Positions 43,987 to 52,691 are shown, numbered from the stretch's first letter. The stretch is 64,000 nt of DNA from an uncultured Muribaculaceae bacterium (GCA_910579995.1 CAJTWH010000004.1:1-64000), one strand, 5' to 3'. The notes: a model not told the origin generated them from the sequence alone. Numbers and translations: made by a program.

Positions 43987-46083
43987 ATGGCAACCTTAGA
44001 GAAAATCAGAAACAAGTCCGCGCTTCTGTTTATCATCATTATCGTAGCGCTGCTTGCCTTCATTCTGGGCGACCTTCTTACCTCCGGACGCACCTACTTC
44101 GGCCATACCACCACCGTGGCCAAGGCCGGCGACGCCACCGTAGAATATCAGGAATACCAGAATCAGCTCAGCCAAGCCGGCGAGCAGCTGCGTCAGCAAG
44201 GACGCGAAACCTCAAACGACATCCTGTCGCAGCAGGTAATCCAGCAGATGGTGACAGAGCAATTACTCCAAAACGAATATAAGGCTCTGGGCATCACCGT
44301 TACCGACGATGAGCTCACCGAAGCTCTCACCGGCACCAACCCCCACCCGCAGGCAGCACAGATGATCCAATATCTTGCCATGCAGCTCGGTCTGCCCGAA
44401 GCAACAGGCACAGCTGTCTTCGACGCCATGCAGAACCCTGCAAAATACAATCTCCCCACCCAAGTAGGCGATGAGCTCCGTCAGATCTGGGCCAATCAGG
44501 AGAAAAACACTGAAGACGTGATGAAGCAGCAGAAATTCTTCAGCCTCATCAGCGGCCTCTTCACCTACAATAAGCTCGACGCCAAGAACTTCTACAACGA
44601 CAACGCCACAACAAGCGAAATCGCATACGTAGTGAAAGACGCAAGCTCTGTAAGCGATGACGAAATCGAACTTACCGACGCCGACATCAAAGCCGTATGG
44701 GAATCACAGAAGCAGATCTACCGCCTCAACGAGCCCCTTACTGAAATCAACTACATCTACGTGCCCATCGAGCCCTCGCGCGACGACCTCATGGCAGCCC
44801 AGCAGGCTGTGGAGAACGCCATCGCCGGCCTCCGCACGACTCCCGGCACCGACGCTGTAGCCACCGACTCTCGCTTCGTGGTGAGCACCAACAAGACCAC
44901 AGCCGAGAACTTCCGCAACAACCGCCTGCGCGATTCCATCGCCGCACACGAGCCCGGATATGCCTTCCTGCTCAACCGCAACGGCAACAACTACACTATC
45001 GCCAAGTATCTCGACGTGACCACCGGTATCGACTCCATCAACATCTCAATGCTGCGCGCAGCCGACGGTATCGACCTCAACGACCTTGCTGCCCGTATCA
45101 ACGGCGGTGCCACTTTCGCCTCGCTCAACAACGACAGCATTATGAGTCAGGACAGCATCTGGACTTCACTTGAAGTAACCGGTATCGATGAAATGACACG
45201 CAACGCTCTTGCCAACGCCACCGTAGGCAACGCATTCGTCCTCACCGACACCGTTCAAGGCCAGCCCGTGAGCGCCCTCTACCGCGTCAACCGCCGTCAT
45301 GCTCCCGTTAAATTCTACGACGTGGCCACCATCGACTTCACCGTAGATCCCTCGCAGCAGACTCTCACCGACCTCACCACAGCCCTGCGCACATACGTGA
45401 GCAACAATTCTTCGGCCGATGAATTCGCCAAAAACGCCACCGAAGCCGGCTATTCAATCCTCACCGATCAGGTAGGCGCGTCTTCAACCGGTATCGGCAA
45501 CGCCCGCGACAGCCGCAAATTCGTGAAATGGGCAGTTGAGAACAAGAAAGGCAAAGTATCTCCCATGCTTCAGGACGACCGCCAATCTTACCTGATAGCA
45601 ATCGCAGTCGTAAACAAATACGACGACTACATGCCTTGGAATTCTTCGGCAGTCAACGCTCAGCTCACCGCACAGGCACGTAACAAGAAGAAAGCCGACA
45701 AACTCATGAACGACTACCAAGGCAAGGCCAACGACCTTCAGGGCTATGCCTCAGCCATGGGCGTAGACGTACAGCACGGCAACGTGAACATCACCACTCC
45801 TGTACTGCTCAATGTAGGCGTAGGTGAGAATGAACTTCAGGGCGCTATCGCAGCCACTGAAAAAGGCAAATTCGTAGGTCCCGTAAAAGGCAACCGCGGC
45901 ATTATGGTATTCGAGGTTGAGAACATCGACACCGAGAGTCGCCCCTTCAACGAAGAAGACTACGGCACACGCTTTGTGCAGTCGTTCGGCCTTACCCGCG
46001 CCCAGAATTTCCTCCCCCTCCTCCTTGGCAAGGAAAAGATCGACAACCGCTCGCTCAACTTCATCCAAGCTGTAGGCGAATAA
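43987..46083 (+). CDS. PpiD-like membrane-anchored peptidyl-prolyl isomerase/chaperone
   Basis: A 698-residue protein. One N-terminal transmembrane helix (residues 12-32) is followed by a SurA-N-like chaperone domain (VEYQEYQNQLSQAGEQLRQQ) and one or two parvulin-like regions in the middle and C-terminal half. PpiD-type proteins hold newly exported proteins at the periplasmic face of SecYEG. C-ending codon bias and a strong promoter suggest high expression. A terminator follows at 46105. Confidence 0.87.
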   Translation: MATLEKIRNKSALLFIIIIVALLAFILGDLLTSGRTYFGHTTTVAKAGDATVEYQEYQNQLSQAGEQLRQQGRETSNDILSQQVIQQMVTEQLLQNEYKALGITVTDDELTEALTGTNPHPQAAQMIQYLAMQLGLPEATGTAVFDAMQNPAKYNLPTQVGDELRQIWANQEKNTEDVMKQQKFFSLISGLFTYNKLDAKNFYNDNATTSEIAYVVKDASSVSDDEIELTDADIKAVWESQKQIYRLNEPLTEINYIYVPIEPSRDDLMAAQQAVENAIAGLRTTPGTDAVATDSRFVVSTNKTTAENFRNNRLRDSIAAHEPGYAFLLNRNGNNYTIAKYLDVTTGIDSINISMLRAADGIDLNDLAARINGGATFASLNNDSIMSQDSIWTSLEVTGIDEMTRNALANATVGNAFVLTDTVQGQPVSALYRVNRRHAPVKFYDVATIDFTVDPSQQTLTDLTTALRTYVSNNSSADEFAKNATEAGYSILTDQVGASSTGIGNARDSRKFVKWAVENKKGKVSPMLQDDRQSYLIAIAVVNKYDDYMPWNSSAVNAQLTAQARNKKKADKLMNDYQGKANDLQGYASAMGVDVQHGNVNITTPVLLNVGVGENELQGAIAATEKGKFVGPVKGNRGIMVFEVENIDTESRPFNEEDYGTRFVQSFGLTRAQNFLPLLLGKEKIDNRSLNFIQAVGE

Positions 46084-46104
46084 CAATCACACAAGCACCA
46101 TATC

Positions 46105-46136
46105 AGCGACCCGACCGCACGGCCGGGTCGCTTTTT
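46105..46136 (+). terminator. terminator of the ppiD-like gene
   Basis: A 9-bp GC-rich stem (AGCGACCCG with its complement) and a 10-base loop followed by TTTTT, 21 bases after the stop. Confidence 0.88.
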
Positions 46137-46181
46137 CTGTCTATATTTGCAATTACAAAGATCTTCCGGGTCACCCCCTTC

Positions 46182-46346
46182 ATGACGGCAAAGAAAATCT
46201 CCCTGCGCCTCCACAATCTCGATGTAGAGCAGGTGGTGGAGCTGGACGATGAGCGCAAGGCCGCCATGGTGAGCAACATGCTCGTAGTGCTCTGCGCCGA
46301 CGAACCGGCCCAGCCCGTGCTCAACACCGGCTCGCTCTATCAATAA
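46182..46346 (+). CDS. small hypothetical protein upstream of an Arc-type regulator
   Basis: A 54-residue protein, MTAKKISLRLHNLDVEQ onward, ending QPVLNTGSLYQ. It is acidic and mixed in character, with no known domain. It has its own -7 box (TATATTTG at 46142-46149) and is followed after two bases by the Arc-like frame, so the two look like an operon. Its small size limits certainty. Confidence 0.5.
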   Translation: MTAKKISLRLHNLDVEQVVELDDERKAAMVSNMLVVLCADEPAQPVLNTGSLYQ

Positions 46347-46348
46347 GC

Positions 46349-46549
46349 ATAGCAACAAAGAAGAGTAACAATGAAAAGGGCTTCCTGCTCCGTATCGACG
46401 CCGAAACCATGGCGGCTGTGGAGCAATGGGCAGCCGATGAATTCCGCTCTGTCAACGGCCAATTGCAATGGATAATAGCCGAAGCGCTCAAACGTCACAA
46501 GCGGGCAAGGAAAGCTAAAAGCAATCAATCAGACGCGGCCGGGAGCTGA
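46349..46549 (+). CDS. Arc-family ribbon-helix-helix protein with ATA in place of the start codon
   Basis: The frame reads ATKKSNNEKGFLLRIDAE, then TMAAVEQWAADEFRSVNGQLQ and WIIAEALKRHKRARK, a complete Arc-type ribbon-helix-helix protein of about 66 residues. No ATG, GTG or TTG occurs in frame. Position 46349 is ATA where family members start M-A-T-K-K, two bases after the upstream stop. The ATG at 46371 is in a different frame and gives a nonsense peptide. It is either an ATA-initiated gene or one disabled by a start-codon mutation. The last 21 bases overlap convergent holA. Confidence 0.6.
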   Translation: MATKKSNNEKGFLLRIDAETMAAVEQWAADEFRSVNGQLQWIIAEALKRHKRARKAKSNQSDAAGS

Positions 46550-47560
46550 AAGGATGTGGTAGGCGAGCTGGTGGAAGAGTTCGTGCTCATTCTGCCGCGA
46601 GCCCACACCCTTGCTCTTGACATCAAAATCGCGGATAGCCCCGATGATTTCCACTATCTGAAGGGCATTGTAGCGGCTCATGCCGAGCTTTATGCGCTTT
46701 AGCGCAAACTGCTTGCAGCCCAAGGCTGCCATAAGGCCGGCGTCGCTGCGGTCGGGCGTATAATATGCCACAAGCAGGTCGGTGAAGAGATTGAAAATCG
46801 AGGCTGTGGCCATCACGAGCGGCACTGCCTTGGGATTGCTGCGGAAGTAATCGAGAATGCGGAAAACACGCCGTCCATCGCGCGCGGCGATAGCGTCGAC
46901 AAGCTCAAAACTGTTGTATTCGCGGCTCACACCGATATTGCGCTCTATCACCTCGGGAGTCACCGTGGCGTTGGGCGGCAGCAGCGCGGCGAGCTTGTCG
47001 ACCTCATTGAAGAGGCGGCTGAGGTCGGTACCGACGAAGTCGCGGAGCATTTCCACAGACTTCTGGTCGGCGTTGAGATTTTTCTTGCGTATATATTCGG
47101 CGATATAAGCCGCAATATTCCACTCAGCAATTTTTTTCGATTCAAACACCACTGCCCCACCCTTTTTGGCGGCATCGAAAAGCTCCTTGCCCTTGAGTGC
47201 GGCTCCACGGCTGCAGACCACAAGAACTGTCGTCGCCACCGGGTCGGCGATATAATTTTTAAGTTTCGCAATCTTGTCGGCTCTCACGGCCTGCGCCTCC
47301 TTGAGAATCACCACCTGACGGTCGGCCATCATGGGGATACGACGGCAAAGGTCAACGACGGCTTCAGGCTCGGTATCGGGCGCATAGAGGATATACTGAT
47401 TAAACTCCTTGTCGTCGTCAGAGAGTATGTTTTCAAAGTCGCGGGCAAGGGCGTCAATAAAATAGCCCTCCTCGCCGTGCAAGATATACACGGGAGCTAT
47501 CTCGCCCTTTTTAAGCGACTTGCGGATATCGTCGAATGAAACTGCCGGTGTCGTGGCCAT
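46529..47560 (-). CDS. holA: DNA polymerase III subunit delta
   Basis: A 343-residue clamp-loader subunit that opens the sliding clamp. It starts with SFDDIRKSLKKGEIAPVYILHGEEGYFIDALARDF, and has the helical collar domain at the C-terminus (RSNPKAVPLVMATASIFNLFTDLLVAYY). The P-loop is degenerate as normal for delta. It is divergent from the HsdR-N-like gene. Confidence 0.93.
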   Translation of the reverse strand: MATTPAVSFDDIRKSLKKGEIAPVYILHGEEGYFIDALARDFENILSDDDKEFNQYILYAPDTEPEAVVDLCRRIPMMADRQVVILKEAQAVRADKIAKLKNYIADPVATTVLVVCSRGAALKGKELFDAAKKGGAVVFESKKIAEWNIAAYIAEYIRKKNLNADQKSVEMLRDFVGTDLSRLFNEVDKLAALLPPNATVTPEVIERNIGVSREYNSFELVDAIAARDGRRVFRILDYFRSNPKAVPLVMATASIFNLFTDLLVAYYTPDRSDAGLMAALGCKQFALKRIKLGMSRYNALQIVEIIGAIRDFDVKSKGVGSRQNEHELFHQLAYHILSAPGRV

Positions 47561-47614
47561 GGTGATGTGGTGATGATTGCGAAATAATTCGTAAATTTAC
47601 ACAAATTTTCTGAC

Positions 47615-48109
47615 ATGCCTGCCAACAATCGCCTTAATTTACCGCCTTTCGACGTGAAGCTGCGTCGCGACGAGGATTCCCGCCGCGGCGGGCTGGAGAT
47701 TTTCGACCGCCTGCGGCAGAAATGGGTGGCACTCACTCCAGAGGAATGGGTGCGCCAGCATTTTGTGAATTTTCTGATAGAGTACCGCGGTTTTCCCGCC
47801 CACCTGATGGCCAATGAGGTGGCTCTTACGCTCAACAACACTGCCCGGCGAGCCGACACGATGGTCTTCACCCGCACCCTCAATCATCTTTGCGTGGTAG
47901 AATACAAGGCTCCGGATATAGAAATCACACAGAAAGTTTTCGATCAGATCGCGCGCTACAACAGTGTTGTCGAAGCGCCGTTTCTCATCGTGAGCAACGG
48001 GCTCCGGCACTTCTGCTGCCGCTACAACGGCTCAGGATATGATTTCCTGCGAGATATACCGGCTTACGCCGATATGGTGAGCGATTATTCCACTGTCCGG
48101 CCGGGATAA
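47615..48109 (+). CDS. solitary HsdR-N-like (PD-(D/E)XK fold) protein
   Basis: A 164-residue protein matching the type I restriction R-protein N-terminal family (HSDR_N_2). WVRQHFVNFLIEYRGFPAHLMANEVAL precedes RRADTMVFTRTLNHLCVVEYKAPD, where Asp, Glu and Lys form the nuclease-fold signature. It has no helicase domain and no hsdM or hsdS neighbour, so it is not a restriction enzyme. The type is common as a stand-alone gene beside holA in Bacteroidales; role unknown. Its 3' end overlaps the convergent aminotransferase by 25 bases. Confidence 0.83.
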   Translation: MPANNRLNLPPFDVKLRRDEDSRRGGLEIFDRLRQKWVALTPEEWVRQHFVNFLIEYRGFPAHLMANEVALTLNNTARRADTMVFTRTLNHLCVVEYKAPDIEITQKVFDQIARYNSVVEAPFLIVSNGLRHFCCRYNGSGYDFLRDIPAYADMVSDYSTVRPG

Positions 48110-49287
48110 GCCTCGAGAGCCTTGCGGAGCACTACCATGGCTTTGGCAAGCTCCTCGCGCTGCAGCACGTAGGCCATGCGCACCTCATTGCGGCCGAGCT
48201 CGTTATTTGAATAGAAGCCCGAGGCCGGTGCCATAAAGACCGTCTGACCCTCATATTCAAATTCCTCCAGACACCAACGGCAGAAACGGTCGGCGTCGTC
48301 AACCGGCAGGCGCACCACAGTATAGAACGCACCCATGGGAATGGGCGAGTAGCAACCGGGGATCTTGTTGAGCTGGTCGATGAGAAATTTGCGGCGCTCT
48401 ACATATTCATTATAGGTTGCGAGCATATAATCGGGCGAAGTGTCAATCGAAGCCTCAGCCACAATCTGGCCTATCAATGGGGGACTCAAACGTGCCTGGC
48501 AGAATTTCATCACATTCTGCTTCAGCTCCTTATGCTTGGTGATGAGCGCGCCTATGCGTATGCCGCACTCATTGTAGCGCTTCGACACCGAGTCGATCAG
48601 CACAACCTTGTCTTCGATATCGGGCAGGTGGAAAGCCGATATATACGGTGCGCCGGTATAGCAGAACTCGCGGTATACCTCATCTGAAAAGAGGAAAAGG
48701 TCGTGTTTGAGCACGAGGTCGCGGATCTGCAACATCTCTTTCATAGTGTAGAGATAGCCCGTAGGATTATTGGGATTGCAAATCAGGATACCCTTGGTGC
48801 GCTCTGTGATAAGTTCTTCGAATTTCTCCACGGGCGGAAGCTCGAAGCCCTCGTCAATCGACGAAGGAATAGTCACAATCTTCGCACCGGCAGAGATGGC
48901 GAAAGCCATATAGTTTGCGTAGGCAGGCTCGGGCACAATAATTTCATCGCCGGGGTCGAGACACGCCATAAAGGCGAAAAGCACCGCCTCGGACCCGCCG
49001 GTGGTCACTATGATATCGTCAACATCAACCTTGATATTGAAGCGCTTGTAATATTGCTGTAATTTCTTGCGAAGCGAAAGCAGACCGTCGGAAGGGCTGT
49101 ATTCGAGCACCTTGCGGTCGATATGTTTGAGAGCCTCAAGCCCTTCGGGAGCCGTCGGCACATCGGGCTGACCGATATTGAGGCGATATACTTTAATGCC
49201 GCGCTCCTGTGCGGCATGGGCGAGCGGATTCAGGCGGCGTATGGGTGACGCCGGCATGATACGCCCGCGCTGTGATACTTCTGGCAT
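48085..49287 (-). CDS. class I/II PLP-dependent aminotransferase
   Basis: A 400-residue fold-type I aminotransferase of the aspartate/alanine type. It shows RLNIGQPDVPTAPEGLEAL, the substrate-binding LICNPNNPTGYLYT and the PLP lysine in LIDSVSKRYNECGIRIGAL. An N-terminal MPEVSQRG precedes the fold. Amino-acid substrate is not decided. Convergent overlap with the HsdR-N-like gene. Confidence 0.9.
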   Translation of the reverse strand: MPEVSQRGRIMPASPIRRLNPLAHAAQERGIKVYRLNIGQPDVPTAPEGLEALKHIDRKVLEYSPSDGLLSLRKKLQQYYKRFNIKVDVDDIIVTTGGSEAVLFAFMACLDPGDEIIVPEPAYANYMAFAISAGAKIVTIPSSIDEGFELPPVEKFEELITERTKGILICNPNNPTGYLYTMKEMLQIRDLVLKHDLFLFSDEVYREFCYTGAPYISAFHLPDIEDKVVLIDSVSKRYNECGIRIGALITKHKELKQNVMKFCQARLSPPLIGQIVAEASIDTSPDYMLATYNEYVERRKFLIDQLNKIPGCYSPIPMGAFYTVVRLPVDDADRFCRWCLEEFEYEGQTVFMAPASGFYSNNELGRNEVRMAYVLQREELAKAMVVLRKALEAYPGRTVE

Positions 49288-49416
49288 GTGTGTTACGTTT
49301 TGTTCAGACTACAAAATTAATACTTTTTTTTGAATTGCGACTCTCATCTTTTCTTTTCATTTTTCTATCAGAGTAAGAGTATGGAGCACTTTTTGCCGAA
49401 CAAATAATCTGATAAT

Positions 49417-49630
49417 TTTGTTTATCAAATAAAAAAATCGTAACTTTGCAGAGTCGAATGAGCATTATGGCTGATGCAAGAGCGACAATCCTATCAAGCA
49501 TCGTTTTTCCTCTCCGCGTTTCTGCCGCACCATGCCTGTGCGGTTTCCTCTGCGATGCGATATTTCCCTTTGTTTATAATCTTTTACGTTTTCAATAGCC
49601 CCGAACTATGTCGGGCCCTACATAATAAGA
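49417..49630 (+). promoter_or_regulatory. rho promoter and long structured leader
   Basis: The promoter is TTTG (49417-49420), a 20-base spacer and TAACTTTG (49441-49448). About 175 bases of untranslated leader follow. It contains an outer pair GCATCG/CGATGC (49498-49503 with 49553-49558) that encloses a pyrimidine-rich strand and a hairpin CCGCAC/GTGCGG (49525-49530 with 49538-49543), then a CCCGA/TCGGG stem just before the gene. C/U-rich unpaired segments are good Rho binding sites, fitting autoregulation. Confidence 0.6.
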
Positions 49631-51538
49631 ATGTTCAATAAAGACCAATTAACCGAAATGCCCGACGCCGAAATCAAGGCGCTGGCAGAAAACCTGGGTC
49701 TTAAAAAAATCGACCTTGGCAAGAAAGACGAGCTTGTATACCGCATTCTCGACTGTCAGGCTGAAGCAGGTGCAGCTACTCGCGCAGCTAAAGCAGCCAA
49801 AGAAGATGCTGATAAAATACCCAAAAAGCGTGGCCGCAAGAAAAAAGAACCTGCCGCAGCCGCTCCGGAGCAAGCTGCTGAAGAGACTCAACCTGTGGCC
49901 GAGACTGAGCAGCCGGCTGAACCCGTAGAGCGCAAGCGCCGCGGACGTCCTAAAAAAGTACGCACCGAAGAAGAGCCGCAAGCCCAAGCCGACGAGACTG
50001 TTGAAAAATCAGAGACACCGGCAGCCGAGGTTCAGCCCGCTCCCGCACCCGAGGCAAATCAGGAAATACAGCCTCAGCCGGCACAGCAAAACGACGAAGA
50101 GCCTGCCGCTCCCGAGCAACCGCAGGCCGACACCTCAGCGCAACCGGAGGGAGAAGCCCCGGCAGAAGAACCTCACCGCTCTAAATTCGCCCCCGGCAAC
50201 AATTCGGCCTTGAGCGAGTTTTTCCCCCGCTCCGAAGGCCGCAAATTCGTGACCCGCAACCAGCGCGACCGTCAGGAAAACGCCGACTCCAACCTCCCCG
50301 CACAGCAGCCTCAGCAACAACAGCAACCCAACGCCAAGAAATCAAAACGCGAGCGTCAGCAGGAACGTCTTGAGCGCCGACGCCAGCAGCAAATGCAGCA
50401 ACAGCAGCCACGATATGACTTCGACGGCATACTCGAGGCCACAGGCGTGCTTGAAATCGTCCCCGAAGGATTCGGTTTCCTCCGCTCCGCCGACTTCAAC
50501 TATCTCCCCTCACCCGACGATGTATATGTCACCATGCCCCAGATCAAGGCTTTCGGCCTGCGACAGGGCGACGTCGTAGAAGCCACTATCCGCGCACCCC
50601 GCGAAGGCGAGAAATACTTCCCCCTCACCAATGTATTGCGCGTAAATGGCCGCAGCCTCGAGTTTATCCGCGACCGTGTGGCTTTCGAGCACCTCACCCC
50701 CCTCTTCCCCGATGAGAAATTCGACCTCACATCAGGCAACTCCTGCACTATGTCGACCCGCGTGGTAGATATGTTCGCCCCCATCGGCAAAGGACAGCGC
50801 GGCCTCATCGTAGCTCCTCCCAAAACCGGTAAGACTCTCTTACTTAAAGATATCGCCAACGCCATTGCCGAGAATCATCCGGAGACATATATCATGATTC
50901 TCCTCATCGACGAACGCCCCGAAGAAGTAACCGACATGCAGCGCAGCGTCAACGCCGAAGTCATCGCCTCTACATTCGACGAGCCCGCCGACCGACACGT
51001 AAAAATCGCCGGCATAGTACTCGAAAAGGCAAAACGAATGGTAGAATGTGGTCACGACGTAGTGATACTTCTCGACTCCATCACCCGCCTCGCACGCGCC
51101 TACAACACCTGCGCACCCGCCTCAGGCAAGATTCTTTCAGGCGGTGTCGACGCCAATGCCCTCCAGAAACCCAAACGCTTCTTCGGCGCGGCCCGAAACA
51201 TCGAAGGCGGCGGCTCGCTCACAATCATAGCCACAGCCCTCACCGAGACAAGCTCGAAGATGGATGAGGTGATTTTCGAAGAATTCAAGGGCACAGGCAA
51301 CATGGAACTCCAGCTCGACCGCAAGCTCTCCAACAAACGCATATTCCCCGCTGTCGACATCATGGCCTCCAGCACACGCCGCGACGACCTGCTTCTGCGC
51401 AGCGAAACCCTCAACCGCATGTGGATTCTCCGCCGCTACCTCAGCGACCGCAACTCCATCGAAGCAATGGAATTTATCCGCGACCGCATGGAGCGCACCC
51501 GCGACAACGACGAACTGCTGCGGACAATGGGCGATTAG
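49631..51538 (+). CDS. rho: transcription termination factor Rho with disordered insert
   Basis: A 635-residue hexameric RNA helicase/ATPase. Residues 1-50 are a Rho-N helical domain. About 55-250 is a disordered insert rich in Pro, Glu, Gln and Ala with basic patches (KKRGRKKK, RKRRGRPKK). A cold-shock RNA-binding domain follows (265-345, GVLEIVPEGFGFLRSADFNYLPSPDDVYV), then the ATPase core with P-loop PPKTGKT near 397 and Walker B VVILLDSITRLARAYN. Such inserts are known in Bacteroidota; in B. thetaiotaomicron the disordered region drives Rho condensation. Standard enzymes are about 420 residues, so the excess is the insert. Confidence 0.95.
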   Translation: MFNKDQLTEMPDAEIKALAENLGLKKIDLGKKDELVYRILDCQAEAGAATRAAKAAKEDADKIPKKRGRKKKEPAAAAPEQAAEETQPVAETEQPAEPVERKRRGRPKKVRTEEEPQAQADETVEKSETPAAEVQPAPAPEANQEIQPQPAQQNDEEPAAPEQPQADTSAQPEGEAPAEEPHRSKFAPGNNSALSEFFPRSEGRKFVTRNQRDRQENADSNLPAQQPQQQQQPNAKKSKRERQQERLERRRQQQMQQQQPRYDFDGILEATGVLEIVPEGFGFLRSADFNYLPSPDDVYVTMPQIKAFGLRQGDVVEATIRAPREGEKYFPLTNVLRVNGRSLEFIRDRVAFEHLTPLFPDEKFDLTSGNSCTMSTRVVDMFAPIGKGQRGLIVAPPKTGKTLLLKDIANAIAENHPETYIMILLIDERPEEVTDMQRSVNAEVIASTFDEPADRHVKIAGIVLEKAKRMVECGHDVVILLDSITRLARAYNTCAPASGKILSGGVDANALQKPKRFFGAARNIEGGGSLTIIATALTETSSKMDEVIFEEFKGTGNMELQLDRKLSNKRIFPAVDIMASSTRRDDLLLRSETLNRMWILRRYLSDRNSIEAMEFIRDRMERTRDNDELLRTMGD

Positions 51539-51540
51539 TT

Positions 51541-51640
51541 CACTTAAGTTTAAGCGGTTAAGAAGTTTAAGTGCAGCAAGCTATATCTAAACTTTATAAA
51601 CTGCACATTAAGCTCTAATTAGTTAAGGTGTGTTAAAACA
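51541..51640. repeat. REP-like intergenic element after rho
   Basis: It contains repeated TTTAAG words and a GTGCAG/CTGCAC stem enclosing about 30 bases. Part of it resembles 57880-57945 (TAAACTxxxTAAACT pattern). It could also end rho transcription, but no U-tract hairpin is clear. Confidence 0.4.
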
Positions 51641-51651
51641 CCGCTAAATAT

Positions 51652-51682
51652 TTTGCCAAGTCGCACAAAGCCCTTAACTTTG
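51652..51682 (+). promoter_or_regulatory. tRNA-Ala promoter
   Basis: TTTG (51652-51655), a 19-base spacer and TAACTTTG (51675-51682) match the consensus, ending 10 bases before the tRNA. Confidence 0.8.
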
Positions 51683-51692
51683 CACTGCAAAA

Positions 51693-51766
51693 GGGGCACT
51701 AGCTCATCTGGCTAGAGCGCGACACTGGCAGTGTCGAGGTGAGCGGTTCGAGTCCGCTGTGCTCCA
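51693..51766 (+). tRNA. tRNA-Ala (anticodon GGC)
   Basis: A 74-base tRNA with acceptor GGGGCAC/GTGCTCC (one G-U pair), D-arm GCTC-GAGC, anticodon stem CGACA/TGTCG around CTGGCAG (anticodon GGC) and T-loop GGTTCGAGTCC. CCA is not encoded. It is followed at once by a terminator hairpin that is duplicated about 950 bases downstream. Confidence 0.94.
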
Positions 51767-51769
51767 CAA

Positions 51770-51806
51770 ACAGCAGATTTGGAAGCAATTCCAAGTCTGC
51801 TTTTGT
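51770..51806 (+). terminator. tRNA-Ala terminator; left repeat of the mini-island
   Basis: A 12-bp stem (AGCAGATTTGGA with TCCAAGTCTGCT, one G-U pair) around AGCAAT, followed by TTTTGTTTT. A close copy lies at 52722-52762. Confidence 0.85.
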
Positions 51807-51833
51807 TTTATATACAGATATTTATTATCTTTG
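51802..51833 (+). promoter_or_regulatory. promoter of the DUF4160 operon
   Basis: TTTG (51802-51805) in the T-tract of the tRNA terminator, a 20-base spacer and TATCTTTG (51826-51833). The -33 element therefore belongs to the repeated segment, the -7 box to the island. Confidence 0.7.
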
Positions 51834-51851
51834 CCAAAAACATTATTCTAT

Positions 51852-52097
51852 ATGCCGACTCTATTTATTCTTTTAGGATTTCGATTCTTCTTTTGGTCAA
51901 ATGAACACGCCCCCATTCACGTTCATATTTCCAAAGGTGATTCTGAAGCAAAATATAACGTGGAAACACTTGAACTCGTGGAGAATTTCGGGTTTAAGAA
52001 GAATGAATTGCGGATGATTGAGTCTATTATAGAAGAAAACAAGGAAATAATTATAGAGCGATGGAATGAATACTTCAAGAAAGGAGGTAATAAATGA
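51852..52097 (+). CDS. DUF4160 protein
   Basis: An 81-residue protein of the DUF4160 family: LGFRFFFWSNEHAPIHVHISKGDSEAKYNVETLELVENFGFKKNEL. ATG 51852 starts the family-typical MPTLFILLGFRF; a longer frame would begin inside the tRNA. DUF4160 genes are almost always paired with DUF2442, as here, and the pair is suspected to be a toxin-antitoxin module (not proven). It overlaps the next gene by four bases. Confidence 0.83.
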   Translation: MPTLFILLGFRFFFWSNEHAPIHVHISKGDSEAKYNVETLELVENFGFKKNELRMIESIIEENKEIIIERWNEYFKKGGNK

Positions 52098-52345
52098 ATC
52101 GCACGCAAATATCAAAAATTTGGCATACCGACTCGGCTGTTTGGATTGAATTAATTGACGGGCGAAAAGCAGCGGAGAGTTTTGCCGACTACACACGTCT
52201 GGCTCAAGCTAATGATGAGCAGAGAAAAAATTATGTGATGTCATATTTTGGCCTTCATTGGCCCGACATAGACGAAGACTTATCCTACGACGGTTTTTTT
52301 GCCAAACACCACGATGGCACCGAAGCTCAGGATGAAGTTCGATAA
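52094..52345 (+). CDS. DUF2442 protein
   Basis: An 83-residue protein of the DUF2442 family: KIWHTDSAVWIELIDGRKAAESFADYTRLAQA, then WPDIDEDLSYDGF, the family C-terminal signature. Its ATG overlaps the DUF4160 stop (ATGA), so the two are translationally coupled. It is the likely partner or antitoxin of the pair. Confidence 0.83.
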   Translation: MNRTQISKIWHTDSAVWIELIDGRKAAESFADYTRLAQANDEQRKNYVMSYFGLHWPDIDEDLSYDGFFAKHHDGTEAQDEVR

Positions 52346-52400
52346 TTTGCCGGCACACTCATCAAAGAAACTCTACGTTTGCCATATAAATCTGATTGAG

Positions 52401-52691
52401 ATGAATATGGATAAGATTATCGCCTTATGCAAGAAGTATAAGGTAGCCAAGCTGTGGGTATTCGGTTCAATCCTCACCGACCGCTTCAACGATGACTCCG
52501 ACGTCGATTTCTCGGTAAAATTTGACAAGCATAATATTCCGCTTTTGGATTATGCAGACAATTACCTTGACTTGCTCGAATCTTTATCATCATTATTTGC
52601 CAGAAAAGTCGATTTGATAACTGAAGATTCATTGACTAATCCATATTTTATCAAGGAACTTAACGCCACAAAAAAACTTATTTATGGATAA
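52401..52691 (+). CDS. MNT-type nucleotidyltransferase
   Basis: A 96-residue minimal nucleotidyltransferase. The catalytic motif GSx10DxD is exact (Gly22-Ser23, Asp34, Asp36 in FGSILTDRFNDDSDVD). MNT proteins usually pair with a HEPN toxin and neutralise it by AMPylation, but no HEPN gene follows here. ATG 52401 is preferred; a frame opening at 52299 would overlap DUF2442. AT-rich like its two neighbours. Confidence 0.8.
   Translation: MNMDKIIALCKKYKVAKLWVFGSILTDRFNDDSDVDFSVKFDKHNIPLLDYADNYLDLLESLSSLFARKVDLITEDSLTNPYFIKELNATKKLIYG

Noticed and set aside
46371..46480. ATG-initiated frame MKRASCSV at 46371
   Set aside because: It is out of frame with the obvious ribbon-helix-helix protein and gives a short, low-complexity product.
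52299..52400. Upstream start for the MNT nucleotidyltransferase at 52299
   Set aside because: It lies within the DUF2442 gene and adds an unrelated 34-residue segment; the MNT fold starts naturally at 52401.
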